The position numbers and the translations under genes were made by a program. Source: Parcubacteria group bacterium CG10_big_fil_rev_8_21_14_0_10_36_14 (GTDB taxonomy: Bacteria > Patescibacteriota > Patescibacteriia > GCA-002772895). From it: DNA of 51,355 nt. Below are positions 35,645 to 44,184 of the stretch, piece after piece; the stretch's first letter is position 1, and the number at the start of each line of letters is the position of its first letter. The notes below the pieces were generated by a model. That model saw nothing but the letters and a program-made list of their open reading frames with translations, was not told where the DNA came from and made no database searches. The DNA lies in NCBI GenBank assembly GCA_002772895.1, contig PFCS01000042.1, positions 51,538 through 102,892 of the forward strand, read 5' to 3'.

Positions 35645-36346
35645 TTATTCTAATAATTTATCTATCAGTTGCTTAAATGTTTCTTTTGGTATGGCGCCTT
35701 CTACTCGTATCGGTTTGTCCTCATATCCTTTTTTTATGAAAAAGAATGTCGGCGTTCCGCGCACGTTATTATTCAACCCTGCGGATAAATCCGCTTCTAT
35801 ACTTTTTAAATAACGTTTTTCGCTAACGCAGGACCAAAATTTATTTTCATCAATAGCAATTTGTTTAATTGCTTTTTGTGGATCAATATCCGATTGATAA
35901 AGTTTGTCATGGAGTTGCCAAAATGCGCTTTGTTCATTTGCGCATTTGCCAATTAAAGCAAGCGCGCTTGATTCCGGATAAAGCTCATCAATCGGAAATT
36001 CTCGGTAAATAAAATTTATTTTATCTTGGTATTGCAACATCATTTCGCGGGCAATACTTGAAACATCTTTTGAAAATGGGCAGGAAAAGCTGGCAAATTC
36101 TATAATTGTAAGCTCCGGCAAGTCTGCGCCAAAGGCTGGCGCATCCATATCTATAATTTCTCTTGCATTATATTTTTGTTCTGTGGCATTCGATTTAATC
36201 GCGGAAAAGCTCCCACCCTCTTGTATAGAGATTGCCCCGGTTTTTATTTGAAAATAATATCTGCCAACTTGAATTAAAAAAATTACCAATCCAAGAATAA
36301 GCAAAATACTAAGGAGCTTTAAAATAAATTTTGCGCTAGAATTCAT
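35645..36346 (-). CDS. DsbA-like membrane-anchored thioredoxin-fold protein, CPFS active site
   Basis: This 233-residue protein has an N-terminal membrane anchor (ILKLLSILLILGLVIFLIQVG). A Thioredoxin_4/DsbA domain follows: LTIIEFASFSCPFSKDV, INFIYREFPI, the inserted helical part with CANEQSAFWQLHDKLYQ, and the cis-Pro loop RGTPTFFFIKKG. The active site is C-P-F-S where the family has C-P-x-C, so only one catalytic Cys remains. That favours an isomerase- or glutathione-like monothiol reaction, or loss of oxidase activity. It lies upstream of the Cys-rich pilin on the same strand, suggesting that protein as substrate. Confidence 0.85.
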   Translation of the reverse strand: MNSSAKFILKLLSILLILGLVIFLIQVGRYYFQIKTGAISIQEGGSFSAIKSNATEQKYNAREIIDMDAPAFGADLPELTIIEFASFSCPFSKDVSSIAREMMLQYQDKINFIYREFPIDELYPESSALALIGKCANEQSAFWQLHDKLYQSDIDPQKAIKQIAIDENKFWSCVSEKRYLKSIEADLSAGLNNNVRGTPTFFFIKKGYEDKPIRVEGAIPKETFKQLIDKLLE

Positions 36347-36372
36347 ATATATTATTATAACATCTTTTATGC

Positions 36373-36378
36373 TATACT
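36373..36378 (+). promoter_or_regulatory. Extended -10 promoter giving a leaderless start
   Basis: TGC-TATACT (the -10 hexamer at 36373-36378 with an upstream TG) ends 9 nt before the ATG at 36388, so transcription should start at or next to the A of ATG. No -35 is evident. Confidence 0.5.
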
Positions 36379-36387
36379 TATAATAGT

Positions 36388-36504
36388 ATGAAAAAAATTA
36401 GAGCCGAAAAAAGAGAAGAGAAAAGACAAAAGAAAAAAGGTCACAAAGTGTCAGGTGGCAGAGTTCGGGCATTAGCAAGGTTAATAGAGGATAAGGCAAA
36501 GTAG
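36388..36504 (+). CDS. 38-aa very basic microprotein
   Basis: ATG 36388 to TAG 36502 encodes 38 residues. The first half is almost entirely charged (KKIRAEKREEKRQKKKGHK); the rest reads VSGGRVRALARLIEDKAK. No SD is present, but an extended -10 box predicts a leaderless mRNA, as for secG next door. The composition suggests RNA or ribosome binding. I do not recognise it as a known ribosomal protein. The short length leaves some doubt. Confidence 0.5.
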   Translation: MKKIRAEKREEKRQKKKGHKVSGGRVRALARLIEDKAK

Positions 36505-36558
36505 TAAACAGATGATGAATACGAGAATGTTCTGAGATTTTATCTCTCTGGACAAGTA

Positions 36559-36587
36559 TTGACAAATATAGCCGAATATGCTATACT
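36559..36587 (+). promoter_or_regulatory. Promoter of secG, leaderless
   Basis: TTGACA (36559-36564), 17-nt spacer, TATACT (36582-36587). Only 8 nt separate the -10 box from the ATG at 36596, the distance to the transcription start itself. Confidence 0.75.
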
Positions 36588-36595
36588 ATTGATAT

Positions 36596-36820
36596 ATGAA
36601 CGTGAAATTCATCATAAATATAGTGCAAATTGTTTTAGCGATTTTTTTAATTATTGCTATTATTTTGCAGGCTCGCGGTTCCGGACTTGGCTCTGCTTTT
36701 GGTGGAGACAATATGGTTTTCAGAACAAAGCGCGGAGTTGAAAAAATTCTTCATACTATTACTATTGTTTTGGCCATTATCTTTCTTGGCCTCTCTCTCG
36801 GTTTAATTTTTATAAAATAA
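36596..36820 (+). CDS. secG: Preprotein translocase subunit SecG
   Basis: This 74-residue protein has two membrane helices (about 4-24 and 52-72) joined by the SecG loop ILQARGSGLGSAFGGDN-MVFRTKRG. It is an accessory subunit of SecYEG in the cytoplasmic membrane. Length is normal. It has a consensus promoter with no room for a 5' leader, so translation must start on a leaderless mRNA. Confidence 0.93.
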   Translation: MNVKFIINIVQIVLAIFLIIAIILQARGSGLGSAFGGDNMVFRTKRGVEKILHTITIVLAIIFLGLSLGLIFIK

Positions 36821-36829
36821 AATTCAAAG

Positions 36830-36909
36830 TATTACGAAGTAAGAGGATAGCCATATGTCGCAAAGCGACACGATATTATTCGTAATTCATAATTCGTAAT
36901 TTTTTTTGT
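36830..36909 (+). other. Intergenic hairpin element upstream of the peptide-binding protein
   Basis: A perfect hairpin TGTCGC-AAA-GCGACA is flanked by reiterated words (ATTACGAAGTAAGAGG; TTCGTAATTCATAATTCGTAAT). It belongs to the same group as the elements before hup, infB, comEC and rplT. Confidence 0.5.
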
Positions 36910-38736
36910 GTGCCTCAGAAGATATACCAATTTTTATTAAATATTTATAAGGAGGTAAAAAATCGCCTCGCTTATATTAAGAATGTCAAAAGACGAATAA
37001 AGATGGTAAACGTTGAAAAAAAAGCTATTTTAGATTTATTCAAAAGAAAGCGTTTTCCTCGTCCATCACAATTTCGTTATTTGCCTCGTTTTTTAAATAA
37101 AAAAGAAAAAACTTTTTTGGTTATTTTTTCAATACTGACTTTCTCGGGTATCGTTGGGCTTGTATCTCTTTTGTATTTCAATAATACCGTAGAAGTAGCT
37201 GCGCGCGGAGGCGAATATACCGAAGGTATTGTTGGCTATACGCGTTTTATTAATCCTCTATACAGTCAAAATAACGAAGTTGATAAGGATTTAACAGCTC
37301 TTATTTATTCCGGACTTACAAAAAGAAATGAGCGATTAAACATGGTCATGGATTTGGCAGAGAGCTACGAAGTTAATGAAGAAGAGACAATTTATACTTT
37401 CAAATTAAAAGAAAATATACTTTGGCATGATGGCAAATCATTTACCGCTGATGACATAGTTTTCACGATTAACGCCATAAAAGACCAAAATTATAACAGT
37501 CCGTTACGAACGAGCTGGTCAGCCGTAGAGGTTACCAAGATTAATGATTTTTCGGTTCAATTTAAATTAAAAAAATCTTTTGGCAATTTTTTAGCTCTTA
37601 CTACTGTTGGGATTTTGCCAAAACATATTTGGGAAAAAGTCCCTGTTGCTAATATTAATCTTGCAGAGGCCAATAATAAACCGGTTGGAACAGGACCTTA
37701 CAAGTTTAAATCATTTACAAAAGATAAGGTTGGTGCGATAAAAGCATATGAACTTATAGCAAACGAAAAATATTATGGTGAGAAACCAAATTTGGAAAAA
37801 CTTATATTAAAATTTTATCCAGAATACATTTCTGCGATAAACGCACTGGATAACAGACAGATAGATGGCTTAGCCTTTGTTTCAACAGAGGGGATGAAAG
37901 ATTTGAAATTAAGAGGACGCCTCAATTTTTATGATATTCGTCTTCCGCAATATACCGCTTTATTTTTTAATGAGGGCAACAACGTTATATTAAAGGATAT
38001 CAACATAAGACAAGCATTAGCTTTGGCGATAGATAGAAAAAGAATTGTCAAAGAAGCGCTTTTAGAAGATGGCGCTCTTATAGAAAGTCCGATTCTTCCA
38101 GGATATTTTGGGTTGGAAGAAGATACTTCTCATTTGGTACATAACGAAGCAGATGCGCAAAAAATTTTAGTAGATGATGATTGGGTACTGAAAGATGGTA
38201 ATAAATACAGAATAAAAGGAACTACACAATTGAAAATAGTTTTAACTACAATAGAAAAGGGACAAAATGTAAAAGCAGCAGGAATTATAAAAGAAAATTG
38301 GGAAGCAATAGGCATCCAAGTTGAATTAAAAATTATTTCAACTTCAAATTTGAATGTTCTTTTAACCGATAGAAGTTATGAGGTTTTTCTTTTTGGACAA
38401 ATGTATGGAACTGATTTAGACCCATACGCTTATTGGCATAGTTCCGCAATAAAATATCCAGGATTAAATCTTGCCGGATACGGAGAGCGTAAAGCAGATG
38501 CTCTTCTAGAACAGGCAAGAAAAACAGTTGATAAGGTTGTAAAACAACAAAAATATCAAGAATTTGAAGCGTTGTTAGTCGAAAATTTTCCAGCTATATT
38601 TTTATGGGAACCAAAGTATAATTATTTGATTGATAAAAAAATAAAAGGACTTAAGATTAATAATCTCGTTACTCCATCAGATAGATTTACAAATCTTTTC
38701 TCAGCTTATATTAAAACAAAACGCATATTTAGATAA
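36910..38736 (+). CDS. Membrane-anchored peptide-type solute-binding protein (SBP_bac_5)
   Basis: The open frame from GTG gives 608 residues; ATG 37003 (577 aa) is an equally possible start. A basic cytoplasmic N-terminus (about 90 residues) precedes one membrane helix (FLVIFSILTFSGIVGLVSLLY). A full family-5 extracellular binding domain follows: YTRFINPLYSQNNEVDKDL, LIYSGLTKRNE, DGKSFTADDIVFTI and VGTGPYKFKSF. A transmembrane anchor replaces the usual lipobox. No permease or ATPase genes are adjacent, so it is an orphan here; peptide capture feeding PepF is a guess. Confidence 0.85.
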   Translation: MPQKIYQFLLNIYKEVKNRLAYIKNVKRRIKMVNVEKKAILDLFKRKRFPRPSQFRYLPRFLNKKEKTFLVIFSILTFSGIVGLVSLLYFNNTVEVAARGGEYTEGIVGYTRFINPLYSQNNEVDKDLTALIYSGLTKRNERLNMVMDLAESYEVNEEETIYTFKLKENILWHDGKSFTADDIVFTINAIKDQNYNSPLRTSWSAVEVTKINDFSVQFKLKKSFGNFLALTTVGILPKHIWEKVPVANINLAEANNKPVGTGPYKFKSFTKDKVGAIKAYELIANEKYYGEKPNLEKLILKFYPEYISAINALDNRQIDGLAFVSTEGMKDLKLRGRLNFYDIRLPQYTALFFNEGNNVILKDINIRQALALAIDRKRIVKEALLEDGALIESPILPGYFGLEEDTSHLVHNEADAQKILVDDDWVLKDGNKYRIKGTTQLKIVLTTIEKGQNVKAAGIIKENWEAIGIQVELKIISTSNLNVLLTDRSYEVFLFGQMYGTDLDPYAYWHSSAIKYPGLNLAGYGERKADALLEQARKTVDKVVKQQKYQEFEALLVENFPAIFLWEPKYNYLIDKKIKGLKINNLVTPSDRFTNLFSAYIKTKRIFR

Positions 38737-38761
38737 ATCTCAGATTTTAGATTTATAGTAC

Positions 38762-38843
38762 GCCTGAGTGGTGAAACTGGTATACACGCATGATTCAGGT
38801 TCATGTGCCGTAAGGCGTGAGGGTTCGACTCCCTCCTCAGGCA
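38762..38843 (+). tRNA. tRNA-Leu (anticodon CAG)
   Basis: An 82-nt class II tRNA. The acceptor GCCTGAG pairs with CTCAGGC, the discriminator is A and no CCA is encoded. Anticodon stem CATGA/TCATG encloses loop TTCAGGT, giving CAG (reads CTG). A long variable arm (GCC-GTAA-GGC) fits tRNA-Leu. It lies 23 nt before rnj on the same strand and is perhaps co-transcribed. Confidence 0.95.
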
Positions 38844-38866
38844 TTTAAGATAATTGATTAATTTTT

Positions 38867-40609
38867 ATGGTAGAAAGAAAAAAAATAAACAAAAGACCTA
38901 GACGACAAAGAATACAAAGACCATTTGATAAAAAAAATATTGAAAATATCAAAAAACTGCGTATTATTCCTTTGGGCGGATTAGAAGAAATTGGTAGAAA
39001 CTGTACCCTTTTTGAATATGGCGATGATATTGTCATAGTCGATATGGGACTCCAGTTTCCCGAAGAAGATATGCCGGGGATTGATTACATAATTCCCAAT
39101 TTTGATTACTTAAAAAATAAAAGTAAAAAAATTAAAGGTATAATCATAACTCATGGTCACTATGACCATATTGGGGGAATACCTCATCTAATGGCAAAAA
39201 TTGGAAACCCAATAATTTATACAGCCCCCCTTACCGCCGGTATAATCAAAAAAAGACAAGAAGAGTTCCATGATGCGCCTCCTCTAAAAATACAAACTGT
39301 AAAAATAGGAGATACGATAAAGCTCGGAGTTTTTACTTTTGAGCCGTATCATATAAATCATAATATTTTTGATGCTTTTGGCGTAGCTTTGGATACCCCT
39401 TTGGGTTATATCATCACGACCGGAGATTTCAAATTTGATTTTACTCCTGTAAATGACGAACCGGCAGATCTTACGCAAATTGCGATGTATGGAACAAAAA
39501 AAGTTTTAGTGCTTATGTCGGATAGCACAAACGCTGAAAGTCCTGGTTATCAAATTTCCGAAGGCGAAATAAATCATGATATGGACAAAATTTTTGAAGA
39601 TGCGAAGAGCCGAATTATTATTGGTACATTCTCATCTCTTTTAACTCGTGTTCAACAGCTTATTTCTTTGGCGGAAAAGTATAATAGACGCGTTCTGATT
39701 CAAGGCAGAAGTATGAAGAGTAATATTGAGATTGCTCATAGCCTCGGATATATGAAAGTAAAACCACACACGATCATAGAAGAGAAAGATTTTAAAAATA
39801 TTCCGGATGAAAAGCTTATCGTTATTTGTACCGGAGCGCAGGGTGAAAAAAATGCCGTCTTAATGCGCGTAGCAAATAATGAACACCGTCTTATAAGAAT
39901 ACAAAAAGGAGATACTATTGTTTTTTCGTCTTCTGTAATTCCCGGCAATGAAAGAACGGTTCAACACCTGAAAGACACTCTTGTTCGTCATGGAGCAAAA
40001 GTTATTCATTATCAAATGATGGATGTTCATGCTGGAGGTCATGCCAAGCAAGAAGACTTAAAATTAATGATGCGTCTTATAAAACCGGAATATTTTATTC
40101 CAATTCATGGAAACAGATATCTTCTTGAAATGCATGGAAATTTGGCAGAGAAAACCGGCATACCGAGAGAAAAAATATTTATCGCTTCAAATGGTCAGGT
40201 TATAACCTTTGATAAACGTGGCGGACGACTGACGCAGGAAAAAGTTCCGAATGATTATGTAATGATTGATGGGCTCGGTTATGCCGATTCAAATGAAGTG
40301 GTGCTTCGCGACAGAAGACAGCTGGCAGAAGATGGAATGTTCGTTGTTATTGTTACGATAGACACAAAAACTAGCGAACTTATCGGCAATCCTGACATTA
40401 TTTCGCGTGGGTTTGTTTATTTAAAAGAACATAAGCCACTAATTGAACAAGCCAGAACAAAAGTTAAGCTTTTATTAAAAGATACCGACCCTGCTTCGCC
40501 GGCATTTGAGGATTATCTAAAGAATAAAATAAGGAATGAAATTGGACAATTTTTATGGAAAAGAACAAAAAAACGTCCAATGGTTTTGCCGGTGTTAATA
40601 GAGGTTTAA
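38867..40609 (+). CDS. rnj: Ribonuclease J
   Basis: This 580-residue metallo-beta-lactamase/beta-CASP nuclease has 5' exonuclease and endonuclease activity on RNA. After a very basic tail (residues 1-25) come RIIPLGGLEEIGRNCTLFEY, the metal motif THGHYDHIGGIPHL and MSDSTNAESPGYQ. IQGRSMKSNIEIA, DVHAGGHAKQED and IPIHGNRYLL follow, then the C-terminal domain. All metal ligands look present. It complements RNase Y. A strong terminator follows. Confidence 0.96.
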   Translation: MVERKKINKRPRRQRIQRPFDKKNIENIKKLRIIPLGGLEEIGRNCTLFEYGDDIVIVDMGLQFPEEDMPGIDYIIPNFDYLKNKSKKIKGIIITHGHYDHIGGIPHLMAKIGNPIIYTAPLTAGIIKKRQEEFHDAPPLKIQTVKIGDTIKLGVFTFEPYHINHNIFDAFGVALDTPLGYIITTGDFKFDFTPVNDEPADLTQIAMYGTKKVLVLMSDSTNAESPGYQISEGEINHDMDKIFEDAKSRIIIGTFSSLLTRVQQLISLAEKYNRRVLIQGRSMKSNIEIAHSLGYMKVKPHTIIEEKDFKNIPDEKLIVICTGAQGEKNAVLMRVANNEHRLIRIQKGDTIVFSSSVIPGNERTVQHLKDTLVRHGAKVIHYQMMDVHAGGHAKQEDLKLMMRLIKPEYFIPIHGNRYLLEMHGNLAEKTGIPREKIFIASNGQVITFDKRGGRLTQEKVPNDYVMIDGLGYADSNEVVLRDRRQLAEDGMFVVIVTIDTKTSELIGNPDIISRGFVYLKEHKPLIEQARTKVKLLLKDTDPASPAFEDYLKNKIRNEIGQFLWKRTKKRPMVLPVLIEV

Positions 40610-40647
40610 AATCTAAATTTTTCAATCAATAGTTTCTAACTTACAAA

Positions 40648-40684
40648 TTTTAGAAACCCTGCATTGCGGGGTTTCTAAAATTTT
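40648..40684 (+). terminator. Strong terminator of rnj
   Basis: A 12-bp stem TTTTAGAAACCC (40648-40659) with GGGTTTCTAAAA (40669-40680), then TTTT. The trpS -10 box starts right after it. Confidence 0.85.
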
Positions 40685-40686
40685 GA

Positions 40687-40692
40687 TAATAT
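40687..40692 (+). promoter_or_regulatory. -10 box of trpS, leaderless
   Basis: TAATAT (40687-40692) ends 8 nt before ATG 40701. No good -35 is visible because that position falls in the terminator stem. Confidence 0.5.
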
Positions 40693-40700
40693 AAGAATAT

Positions 40701-41711
40701 ATGACGGTAAAAAAACAATCTCAGCAAATCATCTATTCCGGGATTCAGCCGACCGGCCTGCTTCATATTGGCAATTATTTTGGCGCGCTGAAAAATTTTG
40801 TCGTATTACAAAGTCAATATAAATGTTATTTTACTATCGTTGATTTGCATTCTCTTGCTACAAACTTTGATCCGAAAGAGAAACCTAAACAAATTTTATC
40901 TTTAGCGATGGATTATTTGGCGCTTGGGCTTGATCCGAAAAAATGTACAATTTTTGTTCAGTCGCATGTGCCGGAGGTAACAGAGCTTGCTTGGATTTTT
41001 AATTGTATTACACCGGTAAAAGAGTTGGAACGTATGACGCAGTTTAAAGACAAAGCGGTTCATCAAAAAAAGAATGTGAATATGGGACTTTTTGATTATC
41101 CGGTTTTACAAGCCGCGGATATTTTACTTTTTAAATCAGGGTTAGTGCCAGTTGGCGAAGATCAAGCTCAGCATATTGAACTTACTCGCGATATTGCCAA
41201 ATGGTTTAACGCTCGTTTTGGCGAAACATTTCCTTTGCCCGAAGCGCTCCTTACGGAGTCGCCAAGAGTTATGAGCCTGTCAGATCCTTTTAAAAAAATG
41301 AGTAAAAGCATGGGGGAAAAATCTTATATTGCGCTTACAGATGATAGCAAAATCATAAAAGACAAGATTTCTAAGGCCGTGACAGAACCGTCTGGTATAA
41401 TTGATGAGAAAAAAATAAAAGATAATCCTGGGATGATGGGAGCGTATAATCTTTTAGAGATGTTGCGTCTTTTAGGAAATAAAAAACAATACGACAGATT
41501 TAAAAAAATAAAAAAAATAAGTTATAAAGATTTGAAAGAAGCCGTAGCTCACGAACTTGCCAATCATTTTGAGCTTTTTAGAAAACACAGGGCAGTTCTC
41601 CAAAAAAACGAAGGAAAAGTTCAAAAGATTTTGGAAGCCGGCGCTAAGAAAGCGAGAATAGAAGCATTGAAAACAATAGAGGATGTTAGAAAGAGAGTAG
41701 GGATTAGATAG
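40701..41711 (+). CDS. trpS: Tryptophanyl-tRNA synthetase
   Basis: This 336-residue class I synthetase has the HIGH-type motif in YSGIQPTGLLHIGNYFGAL, DLHSLATNFD, the GEDQAQHIELTRDIA segment and KMSKS in DPFKKMSKSMGEKSY. Length is normal. It is read from a probably leaderless mRNA. Two small SD-bearing genes follow at 41744 and 42009. Confidence 0.96.
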   Translation: MTVKKQSQQIIYSGIQPTGLLHIGNYFGALKNFVVLQSQYKCYFTIVDLHSLATNFDPKEKPKQILSLAMDYLALGLDPKKCTIFVQSHVPEVTELAWIFNCITPVKELERMTQFKDKAVHQKKNVNMGLFDYPVLQAADILLFKSGLVPVGEDQAQHIELTRDIAKWFNARFGETFPLPEALLTESPRVMSLSDPFKKMSKSMGEKSYIALTDDSKIIKDKISKAVTEPSGIIDEKKIKDNPGMMGAYNLLEMLRLLGNKKQYDRFKKIKKISYKDLKEAVAHELANHFELFRKHRAVLQKNEGKVQKILEAGAKKARIEALKTIEDVRKRVGIR

Positions 41712-41743
41712 TTTATTTAAAAACATGAAACAAGGAGGAAAAA

Positions 41744-41941
41744 ATGAAAGCGAAAGAGATCACACCAAGAGAAGTTAGTATATTGGCTCTTTTTAAGCAG
41801 AGATTATATAACCCTACAAAAGAAGATATACTGGTCGTTGAAAATGACTTAAAGGAGATGGGTGTATCAATAGAAGTAGAGAGGATACTAAAATTAATGT
41901 TGAAAGAGGCTCAAAATAAAATAAATAAAAAAATCGAGTAA
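41744..41941 (+). CDS. Small hypothetical protein (65 aa), paralog of the next gene
   Basis: The start ATG has AAGGAGGAAAAA directly upstream. The product is helical and charged (KEITPREVSILALFKQRLY; DILVVENDLKEMGVSIEVE). Its N-terminal core xIxxxEVSILAxxxQ matches ISGLEASILAYYAQ in the gene at 42009, so the two are probably distant paralogs. No known family. It trails trpS by 32 nt. The terminator overlaps its stop codon. Confidence 0.65.
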   Translation: MKAKEITPREVSILALFKQRLYNPTKEDILVVENDLKEMGVSIEVERILKLMLKEAQNKINKKIE

Positions 41942-41957
41942 AACGCTCGGATTTTTT
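41934..41957 (+). terminator. Terminator overlapping the stop of the 65-aa gene
   Basis: TCGAG (41934-41938) pairs with CTCGG (41946-41950), then ATTTTTT. The stop codon TAA lies in the loop. Confidence 0.6.
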
Positions 41958-42008
41958 GTATATTGTATTTTTTTGTGCTAACATAAGTTTAGTCCTTTGG
42001 AGGGAAAA

Positions 42009-42233
42009 ATGAGAAAAATTAGTGGACTGGAAGCGAGCATTCTGGCATATTATGCGCAATACGCAGAGTTTATAGAACGCGATAATGAAAATTTGGAGGA
42101 TCGATTGGGTGTAGAATCCCGTAAAATATTGAGAGAAATGAGAAAGATTTGGAGAGGAAAAAAAATTAAAAAAAGTGTATCAGGAATGTCCGCGCAGGCC
42201 ATTTGGGATTGGGCAAACAAAAAAACCGAGTAA
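42009..42233 (+). CDS. Small hypothetical protein (74 aa)
   Basis: I start at ATG 42009, preceded by GGAGGG; the frame is open four codons further to a TTG. The product is basic and helical (MRKISGLEASILAYYAQYAEF; VESRKILREMRKIWRGKKI) and related to the preceding small gene in its first ~20 residues. A TTGTAT-N17-TAACAT promoter may lie at 41956-41984. Its function is unknown. Confidence 0.65.
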   Translation: MRKISGLEASILAYYAQYAEFIERDNENLEDRLGVESRKILREMRKIWRGKKIKKSVSGMSAQAIWDWANKKTE

Positions 42234-42249
42234 AATACTCGGTTTTTTT
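42222..42249 (+). terminator. Terminator overlapping the stop of the 74-aa gene
   Basis: AAAACCGAGTA (42222-42232) pairs with TACTCGGTTTT (42236-42246), then TTT. The stop codon is inside the hairpin. Confidence 0.8.
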
Positions 42250-42250
42250 A

Positions 42251-42680
42251 ATATTCAGGTAAACAAATAAGCCGAATTTTGTTCCCATTATTCGTCAGTT
42301 GACGGAGATGGGGGTGATTATCTATCTAGACTTTGCATTACTGCAAAGTTCGAGCGGCCTACCATTTCCCTTGCGGGAACCTTGGCCTTGCACCGGGCAG
42401 GGTTTACCGTCCTCGGCTGTCGCCAGCCGGGAAGAGAAGTAGCAATTTCGTAATATACGAAACACACCTTCTAACTTTTCACATTTGGCTCCCGAAGGAG
42501 CTTTAATCGTCTCTGTGGCACTTTCCCTAAATTTCATAAATGAAAATTTCTCGCGAGAGGTAATTTCCATATATTTATATTGGTCGACGTTATCGACTGC
42601 CCATAATTCTGTTAAAGAAATGGTGTTCGGACTTTCCTCTCCCGACAAGTCGGGAGTAACCACCTTGCTTACCTGAATAG
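42251..42680 (-). ncRNA. rnpB: RNase P RNA (bacterial type A-like)
   Basis: On the minus strand the conserved 5' P4 block GAGGAAAGTCCGAACACC occurs near 42640. The distal conserved block AGATAGATAATCACCCCC lies near 42320 and ACAAAATTCGGCTTAT near the 3' end. The ends pair as P1 (ATTCAGGTAA near 42680-42670 with TTACCTGAAT near 42252-42262). Length is about 430 nt, slightly longer than E. coli (377). This RNA is the catalytic part of RNase P, which trims tRNA 5' ends. The exact ends are approximate. Confidence 0.93.
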
Positions 42681-42722
42681 ATACAATATAGCACATTTTA
42701 GTTTTTTTGTCAAGTGCCTGCC

Positions 42723-42751
42723 TTGAAATTTTAGTTAAATAATGGTAATTT
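42723..42751 (+). promoter_or_regulatory. Promoter of the glycan cluster, leaderless
   Basis: TTGAAA (42723-42728), 17-nt spacer, TAATTT (42746-42751). Eight nt separate it from ATG 42760, the same distance as in secG. An upstream in-frame ATG (42742) would lie before the transcription start. Confidence 0.55.
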
Positions 42752-42759
42752 GGAAGTGT

Positions 42760-44172
42760 ATGAAGATGCGATTATTTTTTACTACAATTCAGTTGCCGGT
42801 AGATTATGTAATGTTGGTTTCCGCTGCCCTGGCGTCTTATTTTATCCGCTTTGGATCAGCCTATGCGGATTTGGAACCGGCTGTTTCCATCATTCCATAT
42901 AATTGGTATTTTTTATTATCTTTTACCATTCCTCTAGTATGGCTTTTGATATTTGCTTTAAACGGTTTATATAAGATAAAAGAAAGAAAATTTTTTGATG
43001 ATATCCCAAAAATTATTTTTGCCTGTTCAACCGGGATAGTATTTGTTATTGCTCTTATATTTTTCAAGCGCGAATTTTTTGCTTCACGTTTTATTATTTT
43101 AGCGGCATGGGTATTATCTATTGTTTTTGTTTCGTTTGGGAGAATAATAATAAAATTTATTTATTACTTATTCAAGAAAAAGGGGATAGGTGTTTTACGA
43201 GTGGCCGTAATTGGAAGCGGAAAAGCATATGACGCCATAAAAAATGAATTTTTAGAAAATCCGGTTTTAGGAAGAAAAACAGTTGCTTTTTTTGTTGTTC
43301 TTGATGAAATGGCAAAGTATGCTTTAAAAAACTTAAAGTCAGAAAAGAAGCTTGATGAAATAATTTATGCTGGTATTCCAACAAGAGATGCTCATATTGA
43401 GCTGTTAAGGTTTTGTGAAGAAAATAGAATCAATTTTAAATATAGCGCGGATTTTTTTTCAACCACTTTGAAGAATATAGAAATGACTACGGTTGCCGGC
43501 ATACCCATGGTAGAAGTAAAAAGAACTCGTCTTGATGGCTGGGCAAAAGTATATAAAAGATTTTTTGATATTATTGGTTCCTTTTTTTTGATAATATTAT
43601 TTTTTCCAATAATGCTTGTGGTTGCGATTGCTATAAAATTTGATAAATCAGCTCCGGGTCCCATTTTTTGGTCGCATCTTGATGATGGCAAAAAAGCTAA
43701 GAGAATCGGAGAAGATGGTAAGCCATTTAATTATTTTAAATTTCGTTCAATGAAAACCAATACTCATAATATGAGATACGAAGAGTTGGCGGGACTTAAT
43801 GAACGACTAGGTACGCCAATGGTAAAAATAAAAAACGATCCTCGTGTCGGTAGGGTCGGAAAATTTATTAGACAGTATAGTTTGGATGAATTACCGGAAT
43901 TTTTTTTAGTCTTTAAGGGAGACATGAGTTTGGTTGGACCTCGTCCGCATTTACCGGAAGAAGTTTCAAGTTATAGCGGACACCACAAACACATTCTTTC
44001 AATTAAACCCGGGATAACCGGATTAGCTCAGATTTCTGGCAGAGCTGACCTTGGTTTTGAAGAAGAGGTAAAGCTTGATAAATATTATATGGAAAACTGG
44101 TCGATGTGGATGGACTTGTATATTTTACTCAAGACTCCATTTGTTGTTTTGAGTAAAAAGGGAGCATATTAA
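42760..44172 (+). CDS. Polyprenyl-phosphate sugar-1-phosphate transferase (WbaP/WcaJ type)
   Basis: This 470-residue membrane enzyme transfers a sugar phosphate to undecaprenyl phosphate, the first step of a surface glycan. Four N-terminal membrane helices and a Rossmann-like middle part (LRVAVIGSGKAYDAI) lead to the catalytic bacterial sugar-transferase domain. That domain contains YKRFFDIIGSFFLIILFFP, FKFRSMKTNT, RQYSLDELPEF, SLVGPRPHLPEEV and KPGITGLAQISGRADL. The start is chosen from the promoter spacing; ATG 42742 would add 6 residues. It heads a run of three glycosyltransferases. Confidence 0.9.
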   Translation: MKMRLFFTTIQLPVDYVMLVSAALASYFIRFGSAYADLEPAVSIIPYNWYFLLSFTIPLVWLLIFALNGLYKIKERKFFDDIPKIIFACSTGIVFVIALIFFKREFFASRFIILAAWVLSIVFVSFGRIIIKFIYYLFKKKGIGVLRVAVIGSGKAYDAIKNEFLENPVLGRKTVAFFVVLDEMAKYALKNLKSEKKLDEIIYAGIPTRDAHIELLRFCEENRINFKYSADFFSTTLKNIEMTTVAGIPMVEVKRTRLDGWAKVYKRFFDIIGSFFLIILFFPIMLVVAIAIKFDKSAPGPIFWSHLDDGKKAKRIGEDGKPFNYFKFRSMKTNTHNMRYEELAGLNERLGTPMVKIKNDPRVGRVGKFIRQYSLDELPEFFLVFKGDMSLVGPRPHLPEEVSSYSGHHKHILSIKPGITGLAQISGRADLGFEEEVKLDKYYMENWSMWMDLYILLKTPFVVLSKKGAY

Positions 44173-44184
44173 ATTAGGTATTAT

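Noticed and set aside
36949-36966. AAGGAGGTAAAAA followed by ATC as a start for a separate gene
   Set aside because: The ATC frame closes after about a dozen codons; the sequence simply encodes part of the open frame of the peptide-binding protein (KEVKNRL).
42322-42696. 124-codon minus-strand open frame
   Set aside because: It lies over the RNase P RNA with its conserved P4 and P1 elements; the frame is incidental.
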